64,000 bases of DNA. It comes from Chromera velia. Lineage: Eukaryota > Sar > Chromeraceae. The notes beneath the pieces were generated by a model. The model ran no database searches, was not told the DNA's origin, and worked only from the letters and a program-made list of their open reading frames with translations. The stretch spans positions 26,001-90,000 of the forward strand of contig JAHBMJ010002108.1 of NCBI GenBank assembly GCA_018398765.1. The letters are read 5' to 3'. Below, piece after piece: positions 59,607 through 64,000 of this stretch (position 1 is the first letter of the stretch; every line of letters begins with the position of its first letter). Position numbers and translations under genes: made by a program.

Positions 59607-61755
59607 ATGCTATCATCTCCCGATCCGTGCTTCAAGGTGGTGGAGACCGATGCCACCACGAGCGCCTCTTCCCAAGCGGGCACTCCCACCGCATCTACTC
59701 GAACAGGTGCGAAGGGGCATAACATTGTGGAATCCCTTCTGAATCCTTTCACCGAGGTCAACGTTCAGTCTCTTCAAGCTCAGGTTCAGGAGGATACAGA
59801 CAGGCCGCCTGTTCGGAAAGAAATCCAGCTGAGACCGGAGGACCTTGAGCTCTCGATCAACTGTCACCATTTCATTGGAGGGGGTGCCTCCTCTCGTGTT
59901 TACCGGGCGACGTGGAAGGAACAGGACGTGGCTGTGAAAGTTCTTCGCTCCGCAGATCAGTTGCACTCTTCGTCTCCTTCGTCTTCACCTTCTCTGACGA
60001 CCTTTCAGGAGATGGTCCAAGAGACCCTCGACAGTCGTCTGCCTGAGCATCCGAATCTTCTTCAAATTTTTGGAGTGACGACCTCTACGTCAGTAAGCTG
60101 ACTTCTTGATCGCTCCGTGATGTTACGAACAGCTGAAGGTTTTTTCTGTAACAATCCGTCTACATGCACGTATCTTCTTGTGGCTTTCGTGCACACTCTC
60201 TATCTTCGATAGTCGACATGCATGGGTCTAGCTCAACAGATAAAACCTTCTAAAGCAACACACTTCCCTCCTCTTCGTTTGCCACCCGCTATCCAGAGTC
60301 GTTCCTTGGCTTGACTTGACCCTCTTCCCTCTCCTCCGTTGCAGCATCGACATGGCTGAGCCCGCACTTCTCCTCGTACAGGAGCTTTGCGAGACGAGCC
60401 TGGAAAGAGTCCTTCTCCACTGTGCCTCCGGAAAGAGAAAAAAAGAGAATGGAGTGGAAGACCAGAGTCAAGAAGGACAATCCCAGACAGAGTCTGAGGC
60501 AGAGAGACAGGCAGATTCGGGTGTGTGTGTGACAGAAGAGTCCTCCAAGGGGATAGCAGTTCACCCTTTGTGGGCTCTGGCGATCGGTTCTGTTGTCGCA
60601 AGTGTTCTGCGCACTTTTGAGAAGAATTCTTCTGGTGCGCGTCCGTGCTTCCTCGGCGTGACTCCTTCCAAGATTCTCTTCAAGCGAACGCCCCCTTCTT
60701 TGGTCTCTCCCCCCACGTCCTTCTCCTCTGCCATTGAAAAGATGAGAGAGCTGATCAGGGTCGTACCGTCTCTGAAATTCCAGTCAGATGAGGTGGCCTC
60801 TCTTGCCAGAGAGGTGGGGGGTAAATTGGACCTGGGGATGAATGTTAAGTACTCTGCACCTGAGGTCATGAAGGGAGATCAAGGGGGAGTGGGGCCAAAG
60901 GCAGACGTCTTCGCTTTGGGAGTGATTCTGTGGGAGTTGGTGACAGGCAGGCGTGCATGGGAAGGACAGAATATGACGTTTGTCATCCATCAAGTGGTGA
61001 CAGGTAAACGCCCTCCTGACATGAAGCCGAATACTCAAAAGGGCCTCGATAAGCAGCCAAGAGAGGGTGATGAGGAAAAGGAGGAAGCACAATGTGATCC
61101 TCTCTCCTGGGGGGCATGGGATCTCGAGTGGCTCTTTTCAAAGATGTGGGTCCATGATCCCTCTAAGCGCTTTTCTGCAGCAGAGTGCATTGAGAAGTTT
61201 CATGAGGCCAGTTGCAATCCAACGGGCTTGCCTCTGTCTGCAACCATTCAGCTGTTCGTGAAGACTCTGTGGGGGGATACGATCACGATCGATTTCCCCC
61301 GGGATTCTTCAGTGGATGAATTGAAGAGTCGAGTTCAGGAAAGTGCAAAGATTCCGATCGATCAACAGAGACTCATTTTTGCAGGCAAACAGTTGGAGGA
61401 GGAGCGCACGCTGTCCTTCTACAAGATCGGGCATGAGGACACTCTCCACTTGGTGCTGCGGCTTCGTGGGGGGATGTTCCATGAGACCAGTGGGATGCAG
61501 GGAGAAGGGGGTCTGTCGTCCCTCAACAGACCCCCGTCTCGACCGCGCACGACCATGAACATGTGGGGGGAACCCATCGGCAGGCGGGCGCCTCGAGTGA
61601 TTCCTCTGCCGCCGGTTGAAGAGAAAAAGCAGAAAGGGGAGGGGAAGGGGAAGGATGGGAAGGGAAAGAAGACGGGAGCTGAGTCTTCCTCAGACGACGA
61701 CTCAGATGACATTTCAATTGCAAATCTCTTCGGAGACAGTTCGGACGATGAATGA
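59607..61755 (+). CDS. pseudokinase fused to a ubiquitin-like domain with an acidic tail
   Basis: Exons 59607-60088 and 60345-61755 in phase; 630 residues. A Ser/Thr-rich leader precedes a kinase fold: glycine loop [12 protein letters not shown] (91-102), lysine in VAVKVL (111), [33 protein letters not shown], and [21 protein letters not shown]. The catalytic loop reads [11 protein letters not shown] where active kinases have HRDLKPxNIL, and the DFG Asp is absent, so it is very likely catalytically dead. Residues about 461-536 match ubiquitin closely: [47 protein letters not shown]. About 94 residues follow the di-glycine: basic Lys-rich, then acidic SSDDDSDD. It may scaffold signalling or ubiquitin-dependent steps; whether the di-glycine is cleaved is unknown. 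GTCAGTAAGC at 60089 offers overlapping donors; only GTCAGT keeps frame. Confidence 0.87.
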
Positions 61756-64000
61756 TAAATGAATGGGTCGATCAGTGGATGTGTGTCGGTCAGGGATCGA
61801 ATCAGTGTATGGTGCTTGAAGTGATGGAGAAGTACATGGTCGATGGACAATTGATTGAACGAATAAATGAGTATGATTCACTTAGTGGATGAATGAATGA
61901 ATGAATGAATGAATGAATGAATGAATGAAAAAAGAAACGAAGAAATGTGTACATTTGAAAATGCATTAATCTTAAATTTCAATGCATTGGAACATCCTTG
62001 TCTGCAATCACTGTTATGCAAAGAGTTTGTGAATTCCCAGGCCCCGTACTAGCTTAAATTTGAATTTGTTTTCCTTAACCATAATATAAAACAATGTAGT
62101 GCTTTGTCCCTCCTGTCCAGCCACCTTGCGGCGTCGACAGAAGGTAAAGCAAGGATAAGAACCTTAGGAAAATTCTAGAGAAGGAACGTGAGCAACACTC
62201 ATTCAGACAACAGTTTACAGAAGGTTTAACTCTAGAGCGATCTAGGATTCCAATCAGCTGGGTTCATTCTATCATTACACAATTTCTACTTATGCTTCTC
62301 TCTGTTCCTCTCTCTCAGAGTCTTAGACTCCCGATCCATGACAAACAGACATTAGCATTAAATGATCCTATCTATTGCTCAAGTGACATATTGCTTGAAT
62401 ACGAACATTGCGAAGGTCAGACTCGACTTCGATCGACACGTACGAAGCAAAGCGCGGCGGCAAAATATGGTACAGCACGCTGGCTCACTCAGTCATGGCG
62501 CATGCAAAGGCTCAAAGGGCGGCGCCACAGGGTAGTACTCCACAGATCCCCCCCAGCCATGGACAGGAAAATCGCGTCCTCGTGATCAACAAATGAAAAA
62601 ACTGAGCATGCGCTTCAATGCCCAAAATGAATCTCATCCAAGTCACCATAGATGTTGACATCATGTTGTTAGAGCTCCGAGAACTCCATCTCGATGGCAT
62701 CTATGTCAAAATATTCAAGGCGCCACGTGAATCAGAAAGATCTCAAAGCGTTACGATGTGTGAGGCGTGCTCGCAAGTCCAAGATCACCCAGAGATAGGC
62801 GCGCGATGCAGATACTGGTGGCACCAACAAAAGCACCTGTCCAGCGCCTGTGTATATCGTTGACCGGAAGACTCGATCGGAGTCATGGGTTTCCAGCACC
62901 AGCTAGTTCAGGAGCACGGCGGCCGACGTGTGCGTCCAACTCTGCATCATCAAATTGTTAACAGCTGCAAAGGGATATACTAGAGAAAAGAAAGGGGTGC
63001 AGCTACACACTGCTCCACTCATGGCTTTTTGAAAGCTTGTTTGTGTGTCGGCTATCCTCGTTCTCACTAAGCTACTATACTAAGCCAAACCAAACGACAC
63101 TTTAGAACACTCTGTCACGACCTCACTCCTCGAGGTGCATTGCTCCGATTGCTCGATCGTTCGCTCCATAAACAGCCATCACCAGCTTTAAATCCTTCCA
63201 CCTTCTCACTGTCAGTCGAGAAAAACGGTGTAACCGGGATTTATCAACCCATTACAGGGCAATCCGACCATACGACAGCAGTCACACACCTAACTTTTTG
63301 TACTTCAGGCCCGTTCAGGCCTGCCGTTCCCTCAGGGGCATCAAATACATCCAATGCCTCCTGGCTCAACATCAAGATCGAAAGTGTAAGTCCTCTCAGC
63401 TTCCGATAGCGTGTTACTTTGCAGCAGAAAAAACTCTCTCAGCTCCGCTCTCTTGCCAATGGAGGGAAGTCCCGACGACTTCATGTGTGTGTGTACACAA
63501 TGGATGGAGTGGTTGTAGGGCCGTGGCACACTCAGCCTCCTGCTAAGCGCCCATACCTTTCACATCACTGTGACATAAAAAGATCATCGCACAAAGGTGC
63601 CAACCACCATGAATAAGCGCATAAACCAGTTGTCAGAGTTAGAATACATACGGACAGTCAGTCATGTCACTCATGTGCAGACACGCCCGCAGCAAACAGC
63701 AGAGTCACACTGTATATACTTCTATGTATACACTAGAACTTATATACATACTAGTATATATATACATTTAATAATATATGGATAAATGGTTAATATATAT
63801 GAATTGTTCTTCTAAAAAATGTCTTTTTAAAATTGTTTTTAATTTTCTTATTGATTGATTGGTCGATTGATTATAAACACATTGCCTAGTACATTGCTAG
63901 ATTTGTACATATTTTTAAAAAATAATACTATTGAAAGCAAGTTCTAGGACAACTTGTATTTGCAGATACATAAATTTATAGCTTTTAAGTTAATTTTACT
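61756..64000. other. intergenic, no gene recognised; AT-rich at 61880-62300 and from 63700
   Basis: Contains an ATGA repeat (61890-61927). Short open frames in 62290-63790 lack coding character and splice partners. The right edge is AT-rich. Confidence 0.5.

Noticed and set aside
1-64000. tRNA, rRNA or telomere repeats
   Set aside because: No cloverleaf with A and B boxes, no rRNA-like block and no telomeric array was found by eye; a covariance-model scan was not possible.

Overview
The window is nuclear DNA of an intron-rich protist. Most protein-coding genes are cut into many short exons by GT-AG introns whose acceptors usually read TGCAG. GC content is near 50 percent, broken by AT-rich islands, and introns are full of simple repeats. 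The transporter resembles the SLC43/apicomplexan amino-acid transporter group, and many introns have unusual GTC donors. A chromerid-like alveolate alga such as Chromera is my best guess; this is inference, not proof. No rRNA, tRNA or CRISPR array was recognised. Two single N bases (37001, 48229) mark assembly joins.

Layout. (1) 1-4361, plus: 3' part of a large Ser/Gly/Pro-rich protein of unknown function. (2) 8568-13587, minus: a six-exon LRRC40-like leucine-rich-repeat protein. (3) 14327-19704, plus: a signal-peptide, cysteine-rich membrane protein. (4) 21720-36538, minus: a 31-exon receptor-like protein with a periplasmic-binding-type ectodomain, cysteine-rich modules and a multi-pass membrane region. 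(5) 36955-39037: a 2.1-kb element with 41-bp inverted ends and satellite-like filler. (6) 39563-40159, plus: an intronless small gene. (7) 43733-44721, minus: a small Ser-rich protein. (8) 45699-50181, plus: a seven-exon major facilitator transporter. (9) 52100-55327, plus: an intronless protein with two modules, each an array of Cys-His-Cys-Cys fingers followed by an HNH nuclease domain. (10) 56726-58934, minus: a secreted protein. (11) 59607-61755, plus: a pseudokinase fused to a ubiquitin-like domain.

Genes mostly alternate in strand. AT-rich islands lie in the gaps where genes converge, and on the upstream side of the HNH gene, but not in the short head-to-head gaps. No metabolic pathway or operon is evident: the genes are independent, with a bias to secreted, membrane and signalling proteins.

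Exon coordinates were worked out by hand from splice signals and reading phase. In the genes I give as complete, every junction keeps frame. The most novel items are the HNH/finger-array protein, the pseudokinase-ubiquitin fusion, the receptor, and a recurring pattern in which 5' splice sites are tandemly repeated at the start of introns.
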